From positions 1 to 36,454 of the forward strand of contig NZ_RHNQ01000025.1 of NCBI RefSeq assembly GCF_003946275.1: a stretch of 36,454 bases of DNA, written 5' to 3'. Below are positions 7,531-15,660 of this stretch, piece after piece; the stretch's first letter is position 1; every line of letters starts with the position of its first letter. The notes under the pieces were generated by a model. It ran no database searches. It saw only the letters and a list, made by a program, of their open reading frames with translations, and had not been told where the DNA came from. A program made the translations under genes and the position numbers. Source of the DNA: Loigolactobacillus backii. Lineage in GTDB: Bacteria; Bacillota; Bacilli; Lactobacillales; Lactobacillaceae.

Positions 7531-10500
7531 TTATTCGATCCCCAAAATTAACCGGACTTCTTCTTCGGTCAATGAGCCTTTGTTCTCCGTGCCGCTCAAC
7601 ACTTGATCGACAAAATTGCGCTTTTTTTCTTGTAGTTTATAGATCTGTTCCTCAATCGTGCCTTTCGTGATTAGACGGTAAACTTCCACCTTTTTGGTTT
7701 GACCAATGCGGTGGGCCCGCGCCGTTGCTTGGTCTTCCACCGCCGGATTCCACCAAAGATCAACTAGGATCACCGTATCGGCGCCCGTCAAATTTAACCC
7801 AGTCCCACCAGCTTTCAGTGAAATTAGAAAGACGGTCTTTTCGCCGGCGTTAAAGGCATCAACCATGGCCAGTCGTTCCTTAGGCTTGGTCCGCCCTTGT
7901 AGCATAAAGGTCGCAATATTCTGTTTGGCCAGTTCCGCTTCAATCATATTCAGCATACTGGTAAACTGGGAAAAAATTAGAACCCGGTGTTGATTATCCA
8001 CTGCCTGGTGTAAGATTTCGTTAAGCTGATCCAACTTGCCAGAACTCGCTTGGTAGTCATCAACGTACAACGCTGGCGTGTCGCAGATTTGGCGTAAGCG
8101 CGTCAATCCCGCTAAAATGGCAATTTTATTTTTTACGAAATTTTCGCTGGACATGCCCTTGATCGTAATCTGCATCTGTTTCAGCTGCGCCAAATAAACA
8201 GTCTTTTGTTCCGTGGTCATTTCATTGTACAAATTAGATTCAACCTTGGCCGGTAAATCTTTTAGCACTGCCACCTTCTCACGGCGCAAAATAAACGGTT
8301 TAACCCGCACCGCAATTTCATCCGGCGTCAGCTTGTTAAAGGCCTTCTTGCTCGGTAACAGACCAGGCATAACCAAGGCAAAAATCGCCCAGAGTTCTTC
8401 GGCGCGATTTTCGATTGGCGTTCCCGATAAGGCAAAGGTATTTTTCGGCGTCAATTTACGCAAATTCTGATTGGTTTTAGAGCTACCATTTTTCACGTAT
8501 TGGGCTTCATCCAACACTAAATAATTAAGCTCCCGCTGCTGGTAGTCTTCAATGTCTAAGCGAGCACTGTTATAACTGGTGATCAATACTGCCGCCGAGC
8601 TGGTTGCGATCAATTGGTGACGGTGTGCCTTGGTGCCATCAACCACTTCGACCTCAATCTTCGGCGCAAACTTAGCGAATTCTTCTTGCCAGTTATAGAT
8701 CAATGACGCGGGCGAAACGACTAGATTAGTTTGATCAGGCACTAAATGATTATTCAAAAACGTGATCATCTGCAGTGTTTTACCCAGCCCCATTTCATCG
8801 GCCAAGATACCACCAAAATGGTATGAATCCAACATTTCTAGCCACTTAACGCCTAGCTTTTGGTAGGGCCGTAATTTGGCATTAACTGGTTGGCTGGCGG
8901 CGACCGCAAACTGTTCCGGATGGGCCAGATCAGTGGTCAAACGTTTAAACTTCTGATCAAAGTTTGCTGTATCCCCCAGTGCAGCTTGAATGGCCAAGGC
9001 TTGTGAGGCGTGGACTTTCATTTGTCCATGTTTAAACTTGCCTTGCGCACGCACCTTAACCAAGGCCGCCGCCACCTTTTTCAGCTCATCGTCAACAAGG
9101 ACGATTGACCCATCAGGCCGCGCAATAAACGGCTGTGCAACGTCTAATTGTTCTAAAACTTGATCGACCTCATTTTCATTGATCCCACCAAAGGAGAAGC
9201 TAACCGCTAAGAACCCATCTGCCTGGCTAACATCGATTTTTGGCGTTAATTCAGCCGAATCCTGTAATAAAGCTTCTAATTCTGGCGTCAGTGTGACCAC
9301 CCCGTTGGTACGCAAGTTAGGCAACTCGTCCACAAAGAAACGGTACAATTCTTCGGCCGCGACGAAACTTTTAGTCCAGCTGCGCCCATGTTGGTGGAAT
9401 TCCAGGCTGCGTAAATAAGTTGCTGCCTGTGCTTCCATTTCTGAATTGCGCACAATCGTCTTATTTTTAGCAATATCATTGCTGTCAGTGATCTCACCGT
9501 CGTATTCGAAGGCCAACTTTAATACCAAGGTTTGCTTATCACGACTTAAGTCAAAATGCGGAATCATTTTCTTAACTACCAGCTGGGGCGGAAATTTGAT
9601 CATACCAACTTGCTGAAACAAAGTTACAAAATCACTAAGTTGACTCTCACTGTCCAGCGGAAAATGCAGCGCGTGACGCTGAGAATGGTATTCAACGACT
9701 TCATTATAATTATCGTTGATCTGCGCAATAATTCTAAATTGTTCACTAGTTGCTTGATAAAGCGTGTTTCGGCGGATGAGGACTAAATTAGAATTGACAA
9801 ACGATTGAAAATCAGCCTTAATTGTCAAATTATAGCCAGTAGCATTGGCCACTAGCTCACCACTCAGTAGGCCAGCCTCCGCCGTGAAGGCTTCAAGCTT
9901 GATAGTTTCATAGCGTTTAGTCTGCTCATCTGATTTAAAATAAAACGTGGGTAACGCAGTCAATAAAGCGACTGTATGCGCAAAATTATAGGTTGGCAGC
10001 ACCATGTATCTACTGGCACTCGCCCCGTAAATATCAATTTTGGCCTCGTTTTCAAGCTGCTTTAAAAAGTCAAGTAACGCTTGCTCGGTGGGCGCAAAAG
10101 CAGTGGCGCTAAGCTGAAACTCCCGCTTACCATTAGTTTGATACACAGCATGATTACGGTATGCCGCCAAAAAACGATCAATATTACTGACCACATAAAA
10201 TTTCGAATCCGCCCCGGCAACCCGTAATTTAATGAAGAAACGATCTACTTCCTGATAGCTCCAGTCGGCAGCAGTTTGACCGACAACCAGGGTCACTTCT
10301 AAGTGTAGTGCTGTATCAGTGCTCGCCTGCAGTGGTTGAAAATAATGCTTCTCTGGTAATTGAATCTGCTCTAAAAAATATTCGCCACTGGCCTGGGGTT
10401 CCAGAGCTTTTCGGTATTGTTCAAATTCAGGTGGTAGCGCCGATTTTGGGAGTGCTTGTTTAAGGACTGGCTTGGCAAAAAAGCTAGCCCGTCCATCCAA

Positions 10501-10926
10501 ATCAGCGCGCAACTGATTGTATTGCTGTTTATTGGCGTAAACTTCCCGTGCGGCTTCCGGATGATCCAACAATTGTTGTTCAAACTTCGCCGAGATTAAC
10601 AAGTAATGAGCGCCCATCTTTTTAGGAAAATTCAAATCATCAGTCTGGTCATTAAATAGCTGCTCAATTGGTCGCCCCTGTGACTTCAACAACTTGACCA
10701 CGGCCGCAATATGCTTACAGTAACCGTGACCAGGAAAGTAGGGGCATTCACAAAAATCGCTACCGGCATCGTTTTGGTTGACGGTAACGCCATATGCCTC
10801 AGTTCCGAAGACTGTTGCTTCCACCTCTTGCCGATCATTATCAATATATTGGATCACAACATCACCATTATTGGCAATTTTTGTGCCACGATTCCAGATT
10901 TTGATTGGTATTATTCTTTTTTCCAT
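7531..10926 (-). CDS. SNF2-family DEAD/H ATPase with SWIM zinc finger
   Basis: A large Swi2/Snf2-type ATPase of about 1131 residues (1135 from the ATG at 10938). The N-terminus carries a SWIM zinc finger, C-E-C...G-Y-C-K-H, at residues 63-76 of the longer form. The middle has no domain that I recognise. The C-terminal third is the helicase: ADEMGLGKT near 712-720, LDEAQYVKN near 806, SGTPIENR, then motif V/VI with AGGTGLNLTGAD and ARAHRIGQTKK near 1070-1080. SWIM plus SNF2 proteins of this size are common in Firmicutes; a role in DNA remodelling or repair is inferred from the family. I prefer the second ATG (10926) because GGAG lies 6 bases upstream. The gene sits between yaaL and tmk and ends in its own terminator. 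Confidence 0.88.
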   Translation of the reverse strand: MEKRIIPIKIWNRGTKIANNGDVVIQYIDNDRQEVEATVFGTEAYGVTVNQNDAGSDFCECPYFPGHGYCKHIAAVVKLLKSQGRPIEQLFNDQTDDLNFPKKMGAHYLLISAKFEQQLLDHPEAAREVYANKQQYNQLRADLDGRASFFAKPVLKQALPKSALPPEFEQYRKALEPQASGEYFLEQIQLPEKHYFQPLQASTDTALHLEVTLVVGQTAADWSYQEVDRFFIKLRVAGADSKFYVVSNIDRFLAAYRNHAVYQTNGKREFQLSATAFAPTEQALLDFLKQLENEAKIDIYGASASRYMVLPTYNFAHTVALLTALPTFYFKSDEQTKRYETIKLEAFTAEAGLLSGELVANATGYNLTIKADFQSFVNSNLVLIRRNTLYQATSEQFRIIAQINDNYNEVVEYHSQRHALHFPLDSESQLSDFVTLFQQVGMIKFPPQLVVKKMIPHFDLSRDKQTLVLKLAFEYDGEITDSNDIAKNKTIVRNSEMEAQAATYLRSLEFHQHGRSWTKSFVAAEELYRFFVDELPNLRTNGVVTLTPELEALLQDSAELTPKIDVSQADGFLAVSFSFGGINENEVDQVLEQLDVAQPFIARPDGSIVLVDDELKKVAAALVKVRAQGKFKHGQMKVHASQALAIQAALGDTANFDQKFKRLTTDLAHPEQFAVAASQPVNAKLRPYQKLGVKWLEMLDSYHFGGILADEMGLGKTLQMITFLNNHLVPDQTNLVVSPASLIYNWQEEFAKFAPKIEVEVVDGTKAHRHQLIATSSAAVLITSYNSARLDIEDYQQRELNYLVLDEAQYVKNGSSKTNQNLRKLTPKNTFALSGTPIENRAEELWAIFALVMPGLLPSKKAFNKLTPDEIAVRVKPFILRREKVAVLKDLPAKVESNLYNEMTTEQKTVYLAQLKQMQITIKGMSSENFVKNKIAILAGLTRLRQICDTPALYVDDYQASSGKLDQLNEILHQAVDNQHRVLIFSQFTSMLNMIEAELAKQNIATFMLQGRTKPKERLAMVDAFNAGEKTVFLISLKAGGTGLNLTGADTVILVDLWWNPAVEDQATARAHRIGQTKKVEVYRLITKGTIEEQIYKLQEKKRNFVDQVLSGTENKGSLTEEEVRLILGIE

Positions 10927-11004
10927 TGCTTGCTCCATCTTCTATGCCTAATTCATGTCGTTATACTGTTACCTATTCTACAATAATGCTGCTGAAAAAA
11001 GAAA

Positions 11005-11032
11005 AGATTCAGTCAGATTAGTGACTGAATCT
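11005..11032 (-). terminator. Terminator upstream of the SNF2 gene
   Basis: AGATTCAGTCA and TGACTGAATCT form an 11-bp perfect stem with a 6-base loop, followed on the minus strand by TTTTCTTTTTT. It probably ends the dnaX-ybaB-recR-yaaL transcript and separates the helicase gene from it. Confidence 0.85.
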
Positions 11033-11554
11033 AAAATTAATTCGTATTTTGCACACCACTAAACGTTCATTCGCTGGTTAAGGTAAATAATCATCCTGCT
11101 ACACAACGACTAGATTTAAACTAAATTTTACGTCGCTAGAATTAATTGGGCGAATTTGCCCCTTCTCTGCAGCAAACGCGAAAAAAAGAGCAGATTCCTG
11201 CGGTTGCCATGTTTCAACTTGGCGTTTTTCGGCATGCTAGTTCTTGCGGCATGAACTTTGCCACAAGAATAGACAACATTCGTAGCATCATGAGTTATTT
11301 GCGTTTCTTGCAAATAACTAACCTTAATTGCGAAGTAGTAGTTGAATGGTCAACGTATGAAGCATCAAGATTATTAGCGTATTAGGCTGCGATTCGGACT
11401 TCGGTTCACCCTAGTCCGATCGATATCGTCAGCAAAGCTAGTAATAATCCTCAATTGCGGAATAGTAGCTACAGCAGTCACTTCGGCCGTTTCACGGCCA
11501 AAGCGCCTACTTAGGCTAATCCTCAGAATCTACCGCTCTTTTTTTTGCTCTTTT
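11033..11554. other. Gene-free region holding an interrupted palindromic element
   Basis: No gene is supported in these 520 bases. The two ends of one palindromic element are seen at 11181-11206 (GAGCAGATTCCTGCGGTTG) and 11462-11546 (GTAGCTACAGCAG to CTACCGCTC). About 255 bases of unrelated sequence lie between them. That insert carries its own hairpins: AGTTATTTGC-N7-GCAAATAACT (11293-11319) and TCGGACT-N12-AGTCCGA (11394-11419). The remaining part is unassigned. Confidence 0.55.
11462..11546 (-). repeat. Palindromic element after yaaL (major part of an interrupted copy)
   Basis: It contains GTAGCTACAGCAG, then the inner stem CGGCCGTTTCACGGCC, then TTAGGCTAATCCTCAGAATC. All are close to the elements at 3747 and 13133. 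It begins a few bases downstream of the yaaL stop in the direction of transcription. Its other outer arm appears to be at 11181-11206. Confidence 0.75.
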
Positions 11555-11833
11555 TTATTCCAAAAACTTTTTCTCTGTTCCTGGCATTAACTGATCGCTT
11601 TTTGTCCCGCGCAATCTTGCCTCGTGGTACAAGTAGAGGTACTTGGCCCTGGCCAATTGTCGCTGGTAGTATAGCTCATCATCAATTGCAGCATTAATAA
11701 CTCGATCTGAGTTATCTTTTACCTTATTCCAATTTTTCATTGCCATCGCGATTTGGGCCAAAAGCTTTTCATCATATTCTTTGATCAGCTTTGAAGACCG
11801 ACCCTTGTGGCGCCCAAGAAAACTGCTGGCCAT
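11555..11833 (-). CDS. yaaL: DUF2508 protein YaaL
   Basis: A 92-residue protein of the YaaL/DUF2508 family, of unknown function. It is highly charged and predicted helical (KLIKEYDEKLLAQIAMAMKNWNKVKDN), with no membrane segment or cysteine. The ATG is preceded by AGGAGATGTAAAT. It lies 2 bases after recR, the same arrangement as in Bacillus subtilis, so it is surely cotranscribed. Identification rests on that context and on the length and charge pattern. Confidence 0.8.
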   Translation of the reverse strand: MASSFLGRHKGRSSKLIKEYDEKLLAQIAMAMKNWNKVKDNSDRVINAAIDDELYYQRQLARAKYLYLYHEARLRGTKSDQLMPGTEKKFLE

Positions 11834-11835
11834 AT

Positions 11836-12432
11836 TTACATCTCCTGCCGTCCTTCAACTGCCTTAAGTAACGTCATCTCGTCGGCGTATTCAATGTCAC
11901 TGCCCACTGATAAACCATGGGCCAACCGCGTGACCTTGATGCCCGCCGGTTTAATCAGCCGTGACATGTACGTTGCTGTTGCTTCGCCCTCTGGAGTAGC
12001 GTTGGTGGCGATGATCACTTCTTTGGCCTGATCATTTTGAAGCCGCTTCAGCAATCCGGCAATGTTGATATCTTCCGGGCCCTTGCCGTCAATCGGTGAT
12101 AGAACGCCGTGCAACACGTGGTACAAGCCATGATATTCGCGCATGCCTTCCATCGTCATGATGTCCTTGGGCTCTTCCACCACCAAAATAACGCTTTGAT
12201 CACGGGATTTATCCTGGCAAATCGCACAAGGATCCTCCTCGGTGATGTTACCGCAAATACTGCAATAATGCAGATCACGTTGGGCAGAAATCAGCGCCTT
12301 GGCAAAATCAGTCACATCATCTTTATGCATATCAATTGTGTAAAAAGCTAGCCGCGTCGCCGTTTTATTACCGATACCAGGCAACTTCATGTAGCTTTCA
12401 ATCAATTTTGCAATCGGTTCTGGATATTGCAT
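11836..12432 (-). CDS. recR: Recombination mediator protein RecR
   Basis: A 198-residue DNA-binding protein that, with RecF and RecO, helps RecA load at gaps. A helix-hairpin-helix segment [15 protein letters not shown] (16-30) is followed by a four-cysteine zinc finger C57-C60-C69-C72 (CSIC...CAIC). A Toprim domain with [10 protein letters not shown] and a C-terminal Walker-B-like region come next. The ATG at 12432 follows GAGGACGAGGGC; the longer frame to 12468 has no family-like residues. It is placed between ybaB and yaaL as usual. The upstream gap holds a palindromic element. Confidence 0.96.
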   Translation of the reverse strand: MQYPEPIAKLIESYMKLPGIGNKTATRLAFYTIDMHKDDVTDFAKALISAQRDLHYCSICGNITEEDPCAICQDKSRDQSVILVVEEPKDIMTMEGMREYHGLYHVLHGVLSPIDGKGPEDINIAGLLKRLQNDQAKEVIIATNATPEGEATATYMSRLIKPAGIKVTRLAHGLSVGSDIEYADEMTLLKAVEGRQEM

Positions 12433-12470
12433 GCCCTCGTCCTCTCTTCTGCTAAATAGGTAACACATCC

Positions 12471-12578
12471 AAAAAAGCGTTCAGATTCTGAAAATTAATT
12501 ACAACAGTCGTCTCAGCCGTTGCCCAGTAAAAGTAACCCGTTAACCTAATTCTCAAAATATGATCACGCTTCTTCACG
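12471..12578 (-). repeat. Palindromic element between ybaB and recR (decayed)
   Basis: The outer arms AAAAAGCGTTCAGATTCTGA and TTCTCAAAATATGATCACGCTTCTT are related to the 13133 element. ACAACAGTCGTCTCAGCCG and GTTAACCTAATTCTCA retain the core order. The inner stem is degraded. It lies between the two genes, starting 9 bases past the ybaB stop. Confidence 0.6.
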
Positions 12579-12586
12579 CACAATAA

Positions 12587-12907
12587 CTACATTCCAGGAA
12601 TATTCATACCTTTGCTATATTTACCCATGGTAGCTTGCGTCTTAGTATCAATCTCGTTCATTGCATTGTTAACGGCCATAATGATCAAATCCTGCAACAT
12701 ATCAGGATCGTCAGGATCAATGGCCTCAGGCTTAATCGAAATATCAGTCATTTGCTTATCACCAGTAAAAGTAACGACAACCGCGTCATCACTGGCCTTA
12801 CCTGTAAAAGCAGTGCCGTTTAAATCATTCTGTGCCTGTTCCATTTCCTTCTGCATTTTCTGCATCTTTTTCATCATACCTTGCATATTACCCATTCCAC
12901 GCATCAT
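12587..12907 (-). CDS. ybaB: YbaB/EbfC nucleoid-associated protein
   Basis: A small dimeric DNA-binding protein of 106 residues that coats the nucleoid. The methionine- and glycine-rich start [19 protein letters not shown] and the following helix are characteristic of the family, as is the NDPD-like [12 protein letters not shown] segment near the C-terminus. I chose the ATG at 12907, preceded by AAAGGA. A TTG at 12937 would extend the frame to within a base of a palindromic repeat. It sits between dnaX and recR, as in most bacteria. Confidence 0.93.
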   Translation of the reverse strand: MMRGMGNMQGMMKKMQKMQKEMEQAQNDLNGTAFTGKASDDAVVVTFTGDKQMTDISIKPEAIDPDDPDMLQDLIIMAVNNAMNEIDTKTQATMGKYSKGMNIPGM

Positions 12908-12937
12908 TTTATCAATCAATCCTTTCAAGTTTATCAA

Positions 12938-13054
12938 GAGTGTCGCAAAAGTCGCTCAGGTTCCACGCATTAGCCTAGATTATCGAAAAATTTATGAAAT
13001 AAATTATTTGGTAATCTAGGCTAAGCACAGGAACCTGCCTTTTTAGGCACGTTT
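12938..13054 (+). repeat. Palindromic element L, upstream of ybaB
   Basis: AGAGTGTCGCAAAAG to CTTTTTAGGCACGTTT. The middle arms are CAGGTTCC / GGAACCTG and TTAGCCTAGATTA / TAATCTAGGCTAA, both perfect. The inner loop is AT-rich. It is in opposite orientation to the neighbouring element at 13133, with the CACGTTT ends facing each other. Confidence 0.85.
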
Positions 13055-13132
13055 GGGCTAAGTAAATAGTGTAAGAAACCTAGGCCGCGTTTGCGAACTG
13101 TCTTTACTAGTATTCACCTGACTATTTTAGTG

Positions 13133-13251
13133 GAAACGTGTTTGAAAAAGCAGATTCCTGCGGTTAGCTACAACAGCCAAATCATCTGTTTCACAGATAA
13201 TTCGTCTGTTTAGGCTAATCCTCAGAATCTAACCGCTTTTTCAAACACTCT
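13133..13251 (-). repeat. Palindromic element M, starting at the dnaX stop
   Basis: On the minus strand the dnaX TAG stop runs into AGTGTTTGAAAAAGCGG and the element ends GCTTTTTCAAACACGTTTCC. The stems are GTTTGAAAAAGC / GCTTTTTCAAAC (12 bp perfect), GATTC/GAATC, then the inner ATCTGTTTCACAGAT. Confidence 0.88.
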
Positions 13252-14977
13252 AATCATCCTTAACTTCAATATTAGCAGAACCAAACAATTCTGTCGCCTT
13301 TTCAACAACTGGGGTCACTTGTGGCTTTTCGTCCGCCTTGGGTTGTTTACCGCGATGGTGCTCTTCAATGTAGGCTTGGCGGACTTTCGGCCAATCATCT
13401 TGAGGGACAAAAATAATTTTAGGTGTATAGCCTACCAGCCGATCCAGGCCGTTTTCTAAGCCATCAACCATTTCTGGGTTATTGCTGGCTCGTTCCAATA
13501 AAAAGTCGTTATCAAAGGACACAACGACGCCGTCATGACTGGCCGCCACTGGCTCTGAAGCGTGCATTAAGGCACGGTACTGCACGGACAGTGTTTGTAA
13601 TAGATCTTGCCAAACGCCCTTTAACTGCTGTAAATTTTCCTTTGTTGCGTGGTCGAGTACTGGGTAAACGGCCGCTGGATTGGCGTGCCGCGCCGGAGTA
13701 GTCGTCCGTTTCACCGGCCGCGGTGTCGCTGCAACTGGTGCAGCCTGACCTTCACTTGACTGCAACTGATCGACCGCCTGAGTTAATTGCTTAACTTGCG
13801 CCTGTAACGCCGCCACCGTTGCCTCTGGTGCAGCCTGTGAAGTCGCCTTTGATTGCACCTCTGGCTGATCCACTTGGGCTGTGACCGCCGCCACCTTAAG
13901 CTGGGTCAATTTCACGGTAACCACTTCCAGGTAGATATCTGGGTGGTTAGTAAAGCGCAATTGCTGCTGCATATCATTTAAAATATCAATTACTTCATAT
14001 AAGGTAGTCGCCGCCAAGCTCTGACTTAACGCCTTAAAATGATCATCCACGCTGCCCATTTCAATTTCAGTCACCATTTCCGGCGCTTTTTGGTAAAGGA
14101 GCAAGTCGCGACTATATTCGATTAAATCTTCAATAAAGCGGCTGGCATCTTTGCCCGCAGCCAACAACTGCTGCAAAATTTCCAGTGCCTTAGCCGTTGC
14201 CTGATCCTGAATTGTTTGCATGTAATCAGCCAACAGCGCCCGTGTTGTACTGCCAGTCACCTGCAACGCATTGTCCAACGTCACGTGATTATCACTAAAG
14301 GACAAAACCTGATCCAAAATACTCAGCGCATCCCGCATGCCACCTTCTGCAGCCTTCGCGATGGCCTTCAAAGCTTCCGGCTCAAAAGTGACTTCTTTTT
14401 CCTGCAAAATGTACACCATCCGCTGATAAATATCCTGGCTATTAATCCGCCGAAAATCAAAACGCTGAGTCCGGGAAATAATCGTCAACGGTACCTTATG
14501 CGGCTCAGTTGTCGCCAAAATGAACAAAACGTGTTCCGGCGGCTCCTCCAATGTTTTCAGTAAAGCATTAAAAGCGCCCGTGGACAACATGTGGACTTCA
14601 TCAATAATATAAACTTTATATTTGGCCGCAGTCGGCGCATATTTCGCCTTGTCCCGAATATCGCGAATTTCGTCAACACCATTATTCGACGCCGCATCAA
14701 TTTCAATGACGTCGTTTAGCGTACCGGCCGTAATCGCCTTACAAGTTTCACATTCATTGCAAGGCTCGCCATTCTTCAAATTAGGACAATTAATGGCCTT
14801 AGCCAAAATCTTTGCCGCCGACGTTTTACCAGTCCCCCGCGGACCAGTAAATAAATAAGCGTGACTAGTCTGCTGAGCAATTAACGCATTGCGCAACGTT
14901 TTCGTAATCGTCTCCTGCCCGACAATATCCGCAAATTTCTGCGGCCGCCAAGTACGGTATAAAGCTTGATAGGCCAA
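13250..14977 (-). CDS. dnaX: DNA polymerase III gamma/tau subunit
   Basis: A 575-residue clamp-loader ATPase subunit. The AAA+ core shows the family N-terminus YQALYRTWRPQKF, Walker A GPRGTGKT (45-52), a zinc knuckle with C64, C73, C76 and C79, Walker B IIDEVHML (124-131), and the SRTQRFDFR sensor/arginine-finger segment. An Ala/Gln-rich linker (about 370-440) precedes a C-terminal tau-like domain. I see no internal frameshift signal. The start is TTG at 14977, with AAAGGAGG at 8 bases, so the unusual start codon is well supported. Downstream come ybaB, recR and yaaL; upstream is ffs, the common Lactobacillales order. Confidence 0.95.
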   Translation of the reverse strand: MAYQALYRTWRPQKFADIVGQETITKTLRNALIAQQTSHAYLFTGPRGTGKTSAAKILAKAINCPNLKNGEPCNECETCKAITAGTLNDVIEIDAASNNGVDEIRDIRDKAKYAPTAAKYKVYIIDEVHMLSTGAFNALLKTLEEPPEHVLFILATTEPHKVPLTIISRTQRFDFRRINSQDIYQRMVYILQEKEVTFEPEALKAIAKAAEGGMRDALSILDQVLSFSDNHVTLDNALQVTGSTTRALLADYMQTIQDQATAKALEILQQLLAAGKDASRFIEDLIEYSRDLLLYQKAPEMVTEIEMGSVDDHFKALSQSLAATTLYEVIDILNDMQQQLRFTNHPDIYLEVVTVKLTQLKVAAVTAQVDQPEVQSKATSQAAPEATVAALQAQVKQLTQAVDQLQSSEGQAAPVAATPRPVKRTTTPARHANPAAVYPVLDHATKENLQQLKGVWQDLLQTLSVQYRALMHASEPVAASHDGVVVSFDNDFLLERASNNPEMVDGLENGLDRLVGYTPKIIFVPQDDWPKVRQAYIEEHHRGKQPKADEKPQVTPVVEKATELFGSANIEVKDD

Positions 14978-15325
14978 ATTAACGTCCTCCTTTCATGATT
15001 CTTTCAGACACCAATTAATCATTTTGTTAGTTTATTTCAGTGATCAAATAATAGTAGTTCAAACAACATTCTAAAAATTTTAGGTGGCAGGCAAGCCGGA
15101 TTGCGTTTGAAAAATAATTTTACTAGCTTTTTCCTAGCCATTCAAGTGTACTGCGTTTGAAAAAGCAATCATCGAACCAGTCTTTAGTATAGCTTAATCA
15201 GCCAAGTAAAACGACCTCCGCCACGTGGCAACTAATGCCAAAATGGCCATCCTTTTACCAGATTGACAGTAAAGACGCTGGCCAAAATAATCTCAAAAAA
15301 TAATTCCACCGCTATAATTAAGCAC
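14978..15325. other. Intergenic region between ffs and dnaX
   Basis: About 350 bases without a gene. On the minus strand a TATACT (15186-15191) is a possible dnaX -10 box with a poor -35. Two copies of GCGTTTGAAAAA (near 15095 and 15150) recall the outer arm of the palindromic element M, but no full stem is present. Confidence 0.4.
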
Positions 15326-15332
15326 AAATTAA

Positions 15333-15362
15333 AAGCTCTTAGTCACTTTCAACTAAGAGCTT
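15333..15362 (-). terminator. Terminator of the SRP RNA gene
   Basis: On the minus strand AAGCTCTTAG-N10-CTAAGAGCTT is followed by TTAATTT, a perfect 10-bp stem about 20 bases past the RNA core. Confidence 0.85.
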
Positions 15363-15377
15363 GTTTATCATCAAAAA

Positions 15378-15470
15378 AACAAGAGACACATGCCACATCC
15401 TACTTAGTGCTGCTTTCTTCCGAATCTGACACGATTCGTAAGCGCAACATTGTCTCAAGGCCTTTCGGCA
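15378..15470 (-). ncRNA. ffs: Signal recognition particle RNA (small, 4.5S type)
   Basis: On the minus strand the conserved SRP apical region is unmistakable: GTGTCAGATTCGGAAGA followed by AAGCAGCACTAAGTAG. This is the Ffh-binding domain with its GGAAG-type loop. The closing stem is GAGACA (at 15456-15451) with TGTCTC (15388-15383). The RNA guides cotranslational protein targeting with Ffh. It is the short form usual in Lactobacillales, not the long Bacillus scRNA. The 5' end is estimated from the -10 box at 15477-15482, the 3' end from the last paired bases. It lies upstream of dnaX in the same direction, as in related genomes. Confidence 0.92.
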
Positions 15471-15476
15471 ACTATT

Positions 15477-15482
15477 ATTATA
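15477..15482 (-). promoter_or_regulatory. -10 box of the ffs promoter
   Basis: A perfect TATAAT about 7 bases before the inferred SRP RNA 5' end. The -35 element is weak (AGCTTT region). Confidence 0.6.
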
Positions 15483-15609
15483 CAAAACTATTCCGAAAAA
15501 AGCTAGTGCTAGACCTGAAAAATCAGAAATCTTTTTGACAGCCAACCAAAACGACCTTGGTAGTGGTTTTTGTCCAACGCCATGGATTTTTTAGCATGAA
15601 CACCACAAA

Positions 15610-15639
15610 AAAAAGGCCAAGTCAAGACTTGGCCTTTTT
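15610..15639. terminator. Bidirectional terminator after apf
   Basis: AAAAAGGCCAAGTC and GACTTGGCCTTTTT form a perfect stem with a 2-base centre. T-runs on both strands make it suitable for transcripts from either side. It lies about 20 bases past the apf stop. Confidence 0.85.
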
Positions 15640-15660
15640 AAAATAATTTACTTATTAATA

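Noticed and set aside
11128-11385. Open frames on both strands upstream of yaaL's terminator
   Set aside because: They read through palindromic DNA and the insert within a repeat; neither has family-like sequence.
13250-14977. Programmed frameshift producing gamma in dnaX
   Set aside because: I see no A-rich slippery heptamer with a following hairpin in the expected region.
15263-15545. Open frames on both strands around 15263-15545
   Set aside because: They overlap the SRP RNA gene and its terminator.
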